This document shows, one piece after another, positions 32,171 to 40,778 of a DNA stretch of 64,000 nucleotides (positions are counted from its first letter, which is position 1; each line of letters begins with the position of its first letter). Both the position numbers and the translations under genes were made by a program. The DNA comes from DATDAH01 sp963725155. Lineage in GTDB: Bacteria > Actinomycetota > Acidimicrobiia > Acidimicrobiales > DATDAH01. The DNA is taken from assembly GCA_963725155.1 (NCBI GenBank), contig CAVRXU010000006.1:62001-126000 (forward strand), given 5' to 3'. The notes below the pieces were generated by a model. It searched no databases and was not told the DNA's origin. It worked only from the letters and a program-made list of their open reading frames with translations.

Positions 32171-33104
32171 CGACCCGACTTACAGCGTCGTCATCCCGGT
32201 CTTCAACAGCCGGGACATCGTGGCCGCCACGGTGGCCGACGTGGTGACCTTCTTCGAAGGGCGGGACGAGGCCTTCGAAGTCGTCCTGGTGAACGACGGC
32301 GGCGAGGACGGCAGCTGGGAGGTCATCCGGGACCTGGCGAAGGTCGACCCTCGGATCGTGGCCGTCCGCTTCCTGCGCAACTACGGCCAGCACAACGCCA
32401 ACCTGGCGGGCTTCGCCGAGGCCCGGGGCACCTGGATCGTCACCATGGACGACGACGGCCAGAACCCGGCATCGGAGATCGCGGCCCTGATCGAGACGGC
32501 CGAGACCGGGGACCACGACGTCGTCTTCGGCCGCTTCGACCGCAAGAAGAGCTCGCTCAGCCGGGCTCTCGGCACCCGGCTGATGGCGGCCATGAACCGG
32601 CGGATCTTCGGCAAGCCGAAGGACCTGGCGGTGACCAACTTCCGCTTGCTGCACCGGGACGTCGTCGAGCGCATCCTCGGCTCGGGCAACACCTTCCCGT
32701 ACATCACCGGTCAGGCCCTGCTCTACTCCGCCTCACCCGCCAACGCCGACGTCCGCCACCTGCCCCGGGCGGGGGGCCAGAGCACCTACAGCCTGCGCAA
32801 GATCATCAGCCTCGTGCTGCGGATCATGTTCAGCTACTCGCCGGCCCCGCTGCAGCTGATGGCCGGGTTGGGGGCGGTGGTGGCCATCGGCAGCTTCTGC
32901 ATCGGCGTCATCTACCTGGTCCACGGTGTGGTCGCCGGCTCGCGGGTGGAGGGCTGGACGACGGTCATCGTGCTCCTGGCCTTCCTCAACGGCGTGGCCA
33001 TCGCGATGCTCTCGATGCTGGGGGAGTACATGGTCCGGACCCTGCGCCAGGTCACCGACCGCCGGTCCTACCTCGTCGCGGACCGGGTGGATGGCCGGGC
33101 CTGA
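32163..33104 (+). CDS. Family 2 glycosyltransferase, polyprenyl-phosphate sugar transferase type
   Basis: 313 residues from GTG 32163. The GT2 domain opens YSVVIPVFNSRDIVAA and contains EVVLVNDGGEDGSW, RNYGQHNANLAGFAEA and the metal-binding TMDDDGQNP (DDD). FRLLHRDVV and the later QSTYSLRKIISLVLR region lead to two C-terminal TM helices (about 235-260 and 270-290). This layout is that of GtrB/ArnC-type enzymes that load glucose, mannose or 4-amino-arabinose-like sugars onto polyprenyl phosphate at the inner membrane face. The exact sugar is unknown. Overlaps neighbours on both sides (8 and 14 bp). Confidence 0.88.
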   Translation: MADDPTYSVVIPVFNSRDIVAATVADVVTFFEGRDEAFEVVLVNDGGEDGSWEVIRDLAKVDPRIVAVRFLRNYGQHNANLAGFAEARGTWIVTMDDDGQNPASEIAALIETAETGDHDVVFGRFDRKKSSLSRALGTRLMAAMNRRIFGKPKDLAVTNFRLLHRDVVERILGSGNTFPYITGQALLYSASPANADVRHLPRAGGQSTYSLRKIISLVLRIMFSYSPAPLQLMAGLGAVVAIGSFCIGVIYLVHGVVAGSRVEGWTTVIVLLAFLNGVAIAMLSMLGEYMVRTLRQVTDRRSYLVADRVDGRA

Positions 33105-33849
33105 CCGCCTGGGCCAGGCCTTCATCGTGGGGGCGCAGCGCTGTGGCACCACGAGCGTGGCCACGGCGCTGGAGCGGCACCCCCAGGTGGTCCTGGCCCA
33201 GCCGCGGCGCCCGGAGCCGAAGTTCTTCCTGCAGCCGGGGGCCGACGCCGACGTCGACGCCTACCTGGCGCGCCACTTCCCCGACGTCGGTCCCGAGATC
33301 CGTCTGCGCTGCGAGAAGAGCACCAGCTACCTCGAGTCCGACGTCGCGTGCGCGCAGATCGAGGCCGCGTTCCCTGCGGCCCGGATCCTCGTGGTCCTCC
33401 GGGACCCCGTCGAGCGGGCGGTCTCGCACTACCGGTTCTCCCGGGAGCAGGGCGTGGAAGATCTGCCGATCGAGGCGGCCCTCGACCCGGCAGCGGAGGC
33501 CCGTCCCTGGGACACCGAGGCCATCTCGGTCTCGCCGTACCCGTACCTGTCCCGCGGTCGCTACATCGACGACCTCGAACGGTGGTTGGCGACCTTCGGG
33601 CCCGAGGCCGTCGAGGTGATCATCCTGGAGGACCTGCTCGCCGAGCCGGAGCGCTTCGGCGACGTCGAGGCCGCGCTCGGCCTGGACCCGGGGCCTGGGT
33701 TCGCGGTGCGGGAGCGCCACAATGCGGGGACGAGCGACGTGACGCTCGACGACGGCACCCGGGCCCGACTGGTCGCCTGGTTCGCCGACGCCAATGCCGA
33801 CCTGGCCGAGCGGTTGGGTCGCCCGATCGACCGGTGGGCCCATGCCTGA
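33091..33849 (+). CDS. PAPS-dependent sulfotransferase
   Basis: 252 residues from ATG 33091. FIVGAQRCGTTSVATAL is the 5'-phosphosulfate-binding loop and ILVVLRDPVERAVSHYRFS is the 3'-phosphate-binding motif of Sulfotransfer_1/3 enzymes; SRGRYIDDLERWLATFG and VIILEDLLAEPE follow in the usual order. It would transfer sulfate from PAPS to a hydroxyl of a sugar or lipid. Lying inside an overlapping gene run with a glycosyltransferase and an aminotransferase, it suggests that the surface glycan or glycolipid made here is sulfated. No PAPS synthesis genes are in the window. Confidence 0.9.
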   Translation: MAGPDRLGQAFIVGAQRCGTTSVATALERHPQVVLAQPRRPEPKFFLQPGADADVDAYLARHFPDVGPEIRLRCEKSTSYLESDVACAQIEAAFPAARILVVLRDPVERAVSHYRFSREQGVEDLPIEAALDPAAEARPWDTEAISVSPYPYLSRGRYIDDLERWLATFGPEAVEVIILEDLLAEPERFGDVEAALGLDPGPGFAVRERHNAGTSDVTLDDGTRARLVAWFADANADLAERLGRPIDRWAHA

Positions 33850-34984
33850 GTCCGAGATCCGCTTCAACCAACCCACCCTGGAGGGTCGGGAGGTCGACTA
33901 CATCCAGCAGGCGGTGCTCGGCGGCCACACGTCCATGAACGGGCCGTTCGCCAAGCGGGTGACGGCCCTGCTGGAGGACGAGCTGGATGCCGCCGGCGTC
34001 CTGTTGACCACCTCGTGCACCGACGCCCTGGAGATGGCGGCGATGCTGCTGGCGCTCGAGCCCGGCGACACGGTGATCGTGCCCTCGTTCACGTTCGTGT
34101 CCAGCGCCCTCGCCTTCATCCGCGAGGGGGCCAAGATCGTGTTCGCCGACATCGAGCGGGAGACCCTCGGCATCGACCCCCGCCACGTGGCCGAGCTGAT
34201 CGACGACTCGACCCGGGCCGTCGTGGCCGTGCACTACGCCGGCGTGGGTTGCGACGTGCCGGGCCTGCGGGCCGTGCTCGCCGACCACCCGCGCATCGAC
34301 CTGATCGAGGACAACGCCCACGGCCTCTTCGGGCGCTTCGACGGTCGGCCCCTGGGCGGCTTCGGCCGGATGTCGGCGGTCAGCTTCCACGAGACCAAGA
34401 GCTTCACCTGCGGCGAGGGCGGGGCCCTGGTCCTCAACGACCCGGCCGACGTGGAACGGGCCAACATCCTCTACGAGAAGGGCACCGACCGGCGCGCCTT
34501 CGAGAACGGCACGGTCGACAAGTACACGTGGCGGGACACCGGCTCGTCCTTCGGCATGTCCGACATCCTGGCCGCCTATCTGCTGGGCCAGCTCGAGGCC
34601 CGGGACGCCATCCTGGCCAAGCGCCGGGCGGTGGTGGAGCGCTACCAGGAGCGGCTGGCCCCTGAGGCCGCGCGCCTGGGCTTCGAGGTCCCGGTCATGC
34701 CCGGGGCCCGGGACTACGCCTACCACCTGTACTACGTGCTCCTGGAGGACGCCGACACCCGGACCCGGGTGCAGAAGGCGCTGCGGGCCGCGGGGGTGCA
34801 GGCCTCGTTCCACTTCGTCCCGCTGCACGACTCCGAGGGGGGCCGCCGCTTCCGGGCCTTCGACAGCGACTGCCCCGTGACCGACGAGATCACCAGCCGC
34901 CTCCTGCGCCTCCCCGTCCACAACGCCCTCACCCCTGCCGACGCCGACCGCATCAGCGACGCCTTCCTCGCCGCGCTCACCTGA
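33842..34984 (+). CDS. DegT/DnrJ-type sugar aminotransferase (WecE-like)
   Basis: 380 residues from ATG 33842, overlapping the sulfotransferase stop by 8 bp. A PLP-dependent fold type I enzyme: SCTDALEMAAMLLALEPGD, PSFTFVSSALAFIREGA, EDNAHGLFGRFDGRPLG and the Schiff-base lysine in SFHETKSFTCGEGGAL. It aligns with WecE/RffA, which aminates TDP-4-keto-6-deoxyglucose to TDP-4-amino-4,6-dideoxygalactose. An amino-deoxy sugar is therefore probably part of the glycan. The nucleotide-sugar dehydratase is not next to it. Last gene of the run; a large palindrome follows at 35099. Confidence 0.92.
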   Translation: MPESEIRFNQPTLEGREVDYIQQAVLGGHTSMNGPFAKRVTALLEDELDAAGVLLTTSCTDALEMAAMLLALEPGDTVIVPSFTFVSSALAFIREGAKIVFADIERETLGIDPRHVAELIDDSTRAVVAVHYAGVGCDVPGLRAVLADHPRIDLIEDNAHGLFGRFDGRPLGGFGRMSAVSFHETKSFTCGEGGALVLNDPADVERANILYEKGTDRRAFENGTVDKYTWRDTGSSFGMSDILAAYLLGQLEARDAILAKRRAVVERYQERLAPEAARLGFEVPVMPGARDYAYHLYYVLLEDADTRTRVQKALRAAGVQASFHFVPLHDSEGGRRFRAFDSDCPVTDEITSRLLRLPVHNALTPADADRISDAFLAALT

Positions 34985-35279
34985 GCAGACGGCCACCGAC
35001 AACGACGCAACCACGGGGGCGCGGGGACGGGCTGCCATCCGTCGGGGGCGGGCCCGCCCTCCCGAACGTCGCGAATGTCACTCGCGGTGACCGTTTCTCG
35101 TTCTGGCGCCTGATTTCGGTGCTATGGCACCCGAATCAGGCGCCAGTTCGGTAGGTCGGCCGGAAGCCGGTCACCCGACCACGGAGGGTGGCGAAACCGC
35201 CTCACGGCACCGCCGAGGTCAGCCCGACGAGCCGCCCCCTGGTTGCCATTGGTTGGTCCAGCCCGCGGGCCAGAACGGA
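34985..35279. other. Gap between convergent genes holding palindromic DNA
   Basis: No gene-like frame is seen in this 295-bp gap. It contains the strong palindrome at 35099-35150 and, further on, a half-element GGGCCAGAACGG near 35268 whose left partner is degenerate. The remainder is GC-rich sequence without codon bias. Confidence 0.6.
35099..35150. repeat. Intergenic palindrome, CGTTCTGGCGCCTGATT type
   Basis: Two 24-bp arms (35099-35122 and 35127-35150) with about four mismatches around the 4-nt loop TATG. It lies between the convergent aminotransferase and GT-C-like genes and could terminate both. The outer end is CGTTCTGG as in the other palindromes; the stem body is unrelated to them. 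Confidence 0.85.
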
Positions 35280-37109
35280 TCAGGTCGCCGAGAAGCCGCA
35301 GACCGTGAGGTCGCCGACGGGGGACTCGAGGGTGAGCTCGGCGTCGGTGGCGGGGGTGGCCAGCTGAACGGCGCCCTGACGGATGTCGGGGTCGTCGAAG
35401 AAGCGACGACCGTCGCCGAACTCGTCGGTCCAGGTCAGGGCCAGGGACTGGGGCCGGGTCTTGTCGAAGGTGAGCAGCCCGGCGTCGGTCACCGTCGCCG
35501 TCACGGTGTCACCCTGCTCGACGACGACGCAGCCGTCGGCGTCCACGTCGGCGTCGGTCGTGGGTGGGGTGCCCGCCTCGGGCAGATGGCCACCGCGGGG
35601 CTTCTTGCGGTCGATGAGGTTCATGCGCAGCGCGCCCCGGGCGTCGGCCTCGATGAGGTCCCGGTCGATCTGGTCGTCGGGCAGGGACGCGGGGTCGTAG
35701 CCGTCGTCGACCAGGTGGACCAGCTCGTTGGTCTCGAGGCCGTGGGCGAGGGTCGACGGTCCGGCCACGACGGGCTCGCCGGCGCGGATCATCTCGGCCG
35801 CGGCCACGGAGAGGACGCGTGCCTCCTGGGCCACCTCCTCGCGCACGTTGATGGCGTCCTTCATCTGCGCCAGGTTGGCCGCGATCATCCCGAAGCCGGC
35901 CAGGACGAAGAGGCCCCGGACCAACAACGTCTTGGACAGCCGGATGTGGGGGACGAGGGCGACCGCCATGAGGATGCTGACCGAGTAGCCGTAGCGCAGG
36001 CGGGTGGCGGCCTCGTCGTCGATGGAGATGCGCTGGACGACGAGCAGACACAGCCCGATGGCCAGCGTGGCGAGGATGATCCAGTCGAAGAGGTCGAACC
36101 TGCGGCGGACAGCCAGCAGCACGATCCAGGCCAGGAGGCCGAGGACGGCGATGGCGGCCAGCCAGGTCGGGAACCCAGTGGCGGCCTCGACCGCGGTGCG
36201 CACCACTCGGAAGGCGCCCCAGGGGATGTCGAGGATCTTGCTCGGGCTCAGCTCGGGCTTGGGCTTGATGTCGTCGCGGTAGTTGAGCCACCAGATCCCG
36301 TAGGCGAGCACAGCGGGGATCAGGGACGGGATCCAGACGGCCAGGCGCCGGGTCACGAGCAGGGTGACGATGATGCCGCCGATGACGGCCACGGCGTACC
36401 CGTTGCCGAGGACGGCGATCATCAGCGCCACGGCGACGATCACGCGGTCGCTCGTCGTCGGTTTCGCCGGCCGGCGGTTGATGACGAGGGCGCAGATGAT
36501 CAGGGCGGCGTACACCGCCCAGTTCCCGACCTGCAGGGCCCGCTGGTAGCCGCTGGCACCGAGGACGAGGAGGACGGCGTAGGCGAAGATCCCGACCAGC
36601 GGGTCGGCGCCGCGGCGGCGCATGACCCGCCAGATGAAGGTCACCAGCACCGTGTGGCCGATGAGGCGGGGGATGTAGAACCACGGCCAGAAGTCGACGC
36701 CGAAGGTCTTGTACAAACCCCGCAGCAGCAGGACGCTCCAGGTCGTCCAGTGGCCACCGACGGGGCGGGTCAGGTCCCCGAGGTCGAAGGCGGTGCGGTT
36801 GGCCAGGTACTCCCACTCGTCGCTGGTGAACCACATGTCCCGGGCCATGTAGGCCGTGACGGCCACGGCGACCAGGGCCACGACGATGCCGACGACCCAC
36901 TCCGCCACCCGCGGGCTGGTCTGGAACCGGTCACCGAGCCAGGCGAACATCCCGCCCGGAGCCTCGGGATCGGGGTGGTCGACGTCCTGCTGGTCGCCCT
37001 CGGGGACTTCGTCGTCGTCGGTGTCGTCATCGATGGCGTCGATGGCGTCGAGCTCGTCCTCTTCGACCCAGTAGGTCCCCTTCGCGGTCGTGACCCGTAC
37101 CTTCGTCAT
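35280..37109 (-). CDS. Polytopic GT-C-like membrane protein
   Basis: 609 residues. A charged cytosolic N-terminus (~65 residues) precedes a first TM helix (VVGIVVALVAVAVTAYMA) followed by a loop with MWFTSDEWEYLANR; the acidic pair in this first outer loop is where GT-C glycosyltransferases keep their catalytic Asp/Glu. About ten more hydrophobic helices follow, then a ~170-residue extracytoplasmic C-terminal domain ending DLTVCGFSAT. No exact family recognised. With the flippase immediately upstream (ATGA overlap) it most likely transfers sugars from polyprenyl carriers outside the cell. Confidence 0.68.
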   Translation of the reverse strand: MTKVRVTTAKGTYWVEEDELDAIDAIDDDTDDDEVPEGDQQDVDHPDPEAPGGMFAWLGDRFQTSPRVAEWVVGIVVALVAVAVTAYMARDMWFTSDEWEYLANRTAFDLGDLTRPVGGHWTTWSVLLLRGLYKTFGVDFWPWFYIPRLIGHTVLVTFIWRVMRRRGADPLVGIFAYAVLLVLGASGYQRALQVGNWAVYAALIICALVINRRPAKPTTSDRVIVAVALMIAVLGNGYAVAVIGGIIVTLLVTRRLAVWIPSLIPAVLAYGIWWLNYRDDIKPKPELSPSKILDIPWGAFRVVRTAVEAATGFPTWLAAIAVLGLLAWIVLLAVRRRFDLFDWIILATLAIGLCLLVVQRISIDDEAATRLRYGYSVSILMAVALVPHIRLSKTLLVRGLFVLAGFGMIAANLAQMKDAINVREEVAQEARVLSVAAAEMIRAGEPVVAGPSTLAHGLETNELVHLVDDGYDPASLPDDQIDRDLIEADARGALRMNLIDRKKPRGGHLPEAGTPPTTDADVDADGCVVVEQGDTVTATVTDAGLLTFDKTRPQSLALTWTDEFGDGRRFFDDPDIRQGAVQLATPATDAELTLESPVGDLTVCGFSAT

Positions 37110-38332
37110 CGGCTTCGTTCTCCGGATCCCTCGAGCAGCGCCATGAGCGCAAACGCAGTCAGCTCACTGGCGAGAAAGGCCGCGACGACCCGGGGAAGGG
37201 GTTCGAGGGGCAGGGCCACCATAACGACGACCCCGACGGCCAACGCGGTCGCCCAGGTCCGCAACACGCGCCGACCGGCCCCGTCGGTCATCTGCACCAG
37301 CGTCAGGCCCAGCGTGGCCAGGGCGGCCAGGCTGCCCACGGCGAGGCCGGCGCAGGCCGCTCGGGTGAGATCGACCTCGTCGCCGAACACCAGGCGGAGC
37401 ACGCCGGGCCCGACGAGGGCCGCCGCCAGCCCGCCGAGCGCCATGAGGGCCACACCGCCGGCGATCATCCGCCGCTGGATGCGCCACAGGTCGGCGGACC
37501 GCCCGGCCGCCACCAGGTCCGTCAACGTCGCGGTCATGCGGATGGCGAGGCCCAGGGCCACGATGTAGGGCGCCCGGAAGAGGGCGAGGGCCGTGAACAG
37601 GCTGGTGACCTCGTCCCGGGTCCCCCCGGCCAGGCTGAGCACGACGGGTCCCGCGGTCAGGATGGACTGGGCGATGACGGTGCCGCCGCCGACGTTGCCG
37701 AGGAAGGCCACGGGCGACACCCCGGGCACCGCCGGCCCGTCGAACCGCAGCGCGGAGGGCCAGGCCAGGATCACCAGTGACCCGCTGACGATGGCCGCCC
37801 CGTACCAACCCACCGCGGCCCCGGCGGCGACCACCACGAGGCCGCAGGCGAAACGGATGATGTTCTCCCCGGCCAGTGCGGTGGCGGTGGCCAGGAACCG
37901 CGAACGACCGGCCAATCCGCCTCGGAGCAGGCCCATGGCCGCCGCCCCCACGGTGATGGCGCCGGCGACGAGGGGGTAGGCGACGTCGTCCCGCCCGTAC
38001 ATGTCGCCCCGCACCAGGAAGGTGACGGCGACGACGGCCAGACCGACGCCGAGGGCGAACAGCATCAGGCGGGGGAGCACGACCCGGACCGCCCCGCCGT
38101 GGCCGTCGGTGCGCAGGCGTTGGATGACCCAGTGCTGGATGGGAAAGGTCAGGACCGACGAGCCGAAGAACCAGATCGTCCACAGCTGAGCGACGCCGGA
38201 GAAGTCGCCAGTGCCGAAGTGGCGGGTCCCGATGGCGATGAACAGATAGGCGAAAATCCCGCTGATGACGCTGGCCGCGGCGAGGGCGACGGCCCCCGCG
38301 TCCCGGGTGTTCGAGGCGGGCGAACGGGGCAC
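37106..38332 (-). CDS. Polysaccharide flippase-like (MOP/Wzx) membrane protein
   Basis: 408 residues with about twelve hydrophobic helices spread over the full length, beginning VALAAASVISGIFAYLFIAI with the TRHFGTGDFSGVAQLW stretch typical of polysaccharide-export flippases of the MATE/MOP superfamily. Proteins of this type move lipid-linked oligosaccharides across the membrane. It is first in a two-gene unit; its TGA overlaps the start of the GT-C-like gene. It is 38 bp from the divergent ku gene. Shorter than many Wzx proteins (~450-500), so one or two helices may be absent. Confidence 0.72.
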   Translation of the reverse strand: MPRSPASNTRDAGAVALAAASVISGIFAYLFIAIGTRHFGTGDFSGVAQLWTIWFFGSSVLTFPIQHWVIQRLRTDGHGGAVRVVLPRLMLFALGVGLAVVAVTFLVRGDMYGRDDVAYPLVAGAITVGAAAMGLLRGGLAGRSRFLATATALAGENIIRFACGLVVVAAGAAVGWYGAAIVSGSLVILAWPSALRFDGPAVPGVSPVAFLGNVGGGTVIAQSILTAGPVVLSLAGGTRDEVTSLFTALALFRAPYIVALGLAIRMTATLTDLVAAGRSADLWRIQRRMIAGGVALMALGGLAAALVGPGVLRLVFGDEVDLTRAACAGLAVGSLAALATLGLTLVQMTDGAGRRVLRTWATALAVGVVVMVALPLEPLPRVVAAFLASELTAFALMALLEGSGERSR

Positions 38333-38370
38333 GGCGGCCGAGCGTAGGCAGGTGCAGCCATACTGGACCC

Positions 38371-39240
38371 ATGCCGCGCGCCATCTGGAGCGGGTCGATC
38401 AGCTTCGGCCTGGTCAACATCCCCGTGCAGCTCTTCAACGCCGTCAGTCGCAAGTCGGTCCGGTTCAACCAGATCGACTCGCGCAACAACGCCCGGATCC
38501 GCATGAAGAAGACCAATGCGGAGAGCGGCGAGGACGTGCCCGACGAGGTCATCGTCAAGGGTTACGAGCTGTCCAAGGGCAACTACGTGTTGCTCTCCGA
38601 GGACGAGCTGGCCGCCCTCGACCCCGAGTCCCAACGCACGATCGACATCGAGGAGTTCGTCGACCTGGCCGACATCGACCCGGTCTACTTCGACGCCTCG
38701 TACCACCTGTCGCCCGACCCGGCCACCGTGAAGGCCTACGCCCTGCTGGCCCGGACCATGGAACAGGCGGGCAAGGTCGGCGTGGCCCGCTTCGTGATGC
38801 GCCAGAAGCAGTACCTGGCGGCCATTCGCCCGGTCGACGGCCACCTGGTCCTGTCCACGCTCGTGTACGAGGACGAGGTCAACGGCGTCGACGACGTCCC
38901 CGAGCTGGACAAGGTCAGTGAGGTCGACATCTCCGACAAGGAGCTGGCGATGGCCGAGCAGCTGGTCGAGTCCCTGGCCGGCACCTGGGAGCCCGAGAAG
39001 TACGAGGACACCTACCGGACCCAGGTCATGGAGATGATCGAGGCCAAGGCGGCGGGCGACACCGACTTCGTCATGGCCACCGAGGCCCCGCCCCGCGAAA
39101 AGGTCGTGGACCTCATGGCGGCGCTGGAGGCCAGCGTCAAGGAGGCCAAGGAGGCGCGGGGCCGCCATCCCACGTCCGGGGAGGCGGAGACGAAGAAGAA
39201 ACCCGCCCGGAAGGCCCCGGCGAAGAAGAAGTCGGCCTAG
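38371..39240 (+). CDS. ku: Ku protein, non-homologous end joining
   Basis: 289 residues. MPRAIWSGSISFGLVNIPVQ is the invariant start of bacterial Ku; YELSKGNYVLLSEDEL and the EFVDLADIDPVYFDASY region follow in the Ku core that forms the DNA-encircling ring. The C-terminal ~30 residues are Lys/Ala-rich (AETKKKPARKAPAKKK), the basic tail that promotes DNA binding and ligase recruitment. CATACT lies 6 nt before the ATG, compatible with leaderless expression. The next gene, 6 bp on, is a LigD-type polymerase, its partner in double-strand break repair. Confidence 0.96.
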   Translation: MPRAIWSGSISFGLVNIPVQLFNAVSRKSVRFNQIDSRNNARIRMKKTNAESGEDVPDEVIVKGYELSKGNYVLLSEDELAALDPESQRTIDIEEFVDLADIDPVYFDASYHLSPDPATVKAYALLARTMEQAGKVGVARFVMRQKQYLAAIRPVDGHLVLSTLVYEDEVNGVDDVPELDKVSEVDISDKELAMAEQLVESLAGTWEPEKYEDTYRTQVMEMIEAKAAGDTDFVMATEAPPREKVVDLMAALEASVKEAKEARGRHPTSGEAETKKKPARKAPAKKKSA

Positions 39241-39246
39241 CGGTCC

Positions 39247-40137
39247 GTGCCCGTCGTCGAGATCGACGGTCGGGAGCTGTCGGTCACCAATCTCGACAAG
39301 GTCCTCTACCCGGACGGCTTCACCAAGGCCGAGGTCATCGACTACTACGTCCGGGTCGCGCCGGCGATGCTGCCCCACGTCCAGGGTCGGGGCGTGACGC
39401 TGCGCCGGTATCCGAACGGCGTCGACGGGACGTCGTTCTTCGAGAAGCGGTCGCCTGATCACCGCCCGGACTGGATCGGCACCGCTCTCGGGCCGGGCGA
39501 CCGCAAGGGCGGCATCCAGTACCTGGTGATCGACGAGGTGGCCACGCTGGCCTGGGTCGGGAACATGGCCGCCCTCGAGGTCCATGCCCCGATGGCCCGC
39601 GCCCCCGAGATCGAGTCGCCGACCATGGTCGTCTTCGACCTCGACCCCGGCGCGCCCGCCAACATCGTCGACTGCTGCCGGGTGGCCCTGGAGATCCAGG
39701 ACGTGCTGGCCGACCTCGATCTGGAGATCTGGGCGAAGACATCGGGCTCCAAGGGCATGCAGCTCTACCTGCCGTTGAACACCCCCCACACCCACGAGCA
39801 CGCGTCGTCCTTCGCCCTCGCGGTCGCCCAAGTGCTGGAGAAGCAGGATCCGAAGCGGGTCACCAGCGTGATGAAGAAGGAACTGCGGAAGGGGAAGGTC
39901 TTCGTGGACTGGAGCCAGAACTCGTTCCACAAGACGACCATCGCCGCCTACTCGCTGCGGGCCCGGCCCACCCCGACGGTCTCGACCCCGATCAGCTGGG
40001 ACGAGGTCCAGTCCGGCGCCGACGGCGAGGTCCTGTCCTTCACCGCCCCCGAGGTGCTGGAGCGGGTGGCCGACCTCGGCGACCTGTTCGCCCCGACCGC
40101 CACCCTCGAACAGGAGCTCCCCACGTCCCGCGGCTGA
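39247..40137 (+). CDS. LigD-type polymerase/primase domain protein (stand-alone NHEJ polymerase)
   Basis: 296 residues from GTG 39247. It covers only the archaeo-eukaryotic-primase polymerase domain of LigD: VTNLDKVLYPDGFTKAEVID, the catalytic MVVFDLDPG (Asp pair), KTSGSKGMQLYLPL and KGKVFVDWSQNSFHKTT. No ligase or 3'-phosphoesterase domain is attached. With Ku it should fill gaps and add ribonucleotides at broken ends. The ligase must come from elsewhere. Actinobacteria often split LigD domains like this. Confidence 0.92.
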   Translation: MPVVEIDGRELSVTNLDKVLYPDGFTKAEVIDYYVRVAPAMLPHVQGRGVTLRRYPNGVDGTSFFEKRSPDHRPDWIGTALGPGDRKGGIQYLVIDEVATLAWVGNMAALEVHAPMARAPEIESPTMVVFDLDPGAPANIVDCCRVALEIQDVLADLDLEIWAKTSGSKGMQLYLPLNTPHTHEHASSFALAVAQVLEKQDPKRVTSVMKKELRKGKVFVDWSQNSFHKTTIAAYSLRARPTPTVSTPISWDEVQSGADGEVLSFTAPEVLERVADLGDLFAPTATLEQELPTSRG

Positions 40138-40142
40138 CCCCT

Positions 40143-40194
40143 CGTTCCGGCGGGGGATCTGCCGCCCCGGACCGGAACATCCCCCGCCAGAACG
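40143..40194. repeat. Intergenic palindrome, CGTTCYGGCGGGGGAT type
   Basis: Arms CGTTCCGGCGGGGGAT (40143-40158) and ATCCCCCGCCAGAACG (40179-40194) match at 15 of 16 positions with a 20-nt loop. It begins 5 bp after the polymerase stop and 7 bp before the next promoter hexamer, so it probably terminates the ku operon. Confidence 0.85.
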
Positions 40195-40201
40195 GGGCCC
40201 G

Positions 40202-40207
40202 TAGCCT
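40202..40207 (+). promoter_or_regulatory. Putative -10 element of leaderless VOC gene
   Basis: TAGCCT is followed by 7 nt and ATG 40215. No Shine-Dalgarno sequence. Confidence 0.5.
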
Positions 40208-40214
40208 CTGGGCC

Positions 40215-40595
40215 ATGGTGCAGGTGACCGGACTCGATCACATCGTCCTGAACGTGGCCGACGTCGAGATCTCGGCGGCCTGGTACCGGGACGAGCTCGG
40301 CCTGGAGCTGATCCGCATGGAGGAGTGGCGCCGGGGCGAGGTCCTGTTCCCCTCGCTGCGCATCGACGCCACCACCCTCATCGACCTGTTCCAGAGCGAG
40401 CGGACGGGTGAGAACCTGAACCACTTCGCGGTCGTGGTCGACACCGTTGATCTGCAGGCCGTCGTCGACTCCGGCGCGTTCGAGTTGGCCGGCCCGCCGC
40501 AGCCCAGCGACCTGTTCGGCGCTCAGGGCCAGGGGCAGGGCATCTACGTCAAGGACCCCGACGGCAACACCGTCGAGCTCCGCACCTACCCGTGA
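40215..40595 (+). CDS. VOC (glyoxalase/bleomycin resistance) family protein
   Basis: 126 residues, one vicinal-oxygen-chelate domain: the opening GLDHIVLNVADVEISAAWY provides the first metal-ligand His, NHFAVVVD the second, and DPDGNTVELRTYP the C-terminal Glu. Members bind a metal and act on small electrophiles or aromatic substrates, or sequester drugs. The specific role is not visible. Monocistronic between the ku unit and tRNA-Val. Confidence 0.85.
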   Translation: MVQVTGLDHIVLNVADVEISAAWYRDELGLELIRMEEWRRGEVLFPSLRIDATTLIDLFQSERTGENLNHFAVVVDTVDLQAVVDSGAFELAGPPQPSDLFGAQGQGQGIYVKDPDGNTVELRTYP

Positions 40596-40648
40596 CCTGA
40601 GCTCAGATGGGGCGGCGGGGGAGCGGCGCTACGCTCGTGCTCCCAATC

Positions 40649-40720
40649 GGGCGATTAGCTCAGCGGTAGAGCGCTGCCTTCACACGGCAGAGGCCACTGG
40701 TTCGAAACCAGTATCGCCCA
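40649..40720 (+). tRNA. tRNA-Val (CAC)
   Basis: A complete 72-nt cloverleaf. Acceptor GGGCGAT pairs with ATCGCCC, followed by discriminator A. D arm GCTC-AGCGGTA-GAGC, anticodon arm CTGCC-TTCACAC-GGCAG with anticodon CAC (valine, GUG codons), T arm ACTGG-TTCGAAA-CCAGT. CCA is not encoded. The 3' half is copied at 50371-50400, suggesting use as an integration site. Confidence 0.96.
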
Positions 40721-40778
40721 CTCAGGCTTGGCCACCGGCGGGTGTATCAATCCGGCGTCCTGGCGCGTGGGACAGTTG

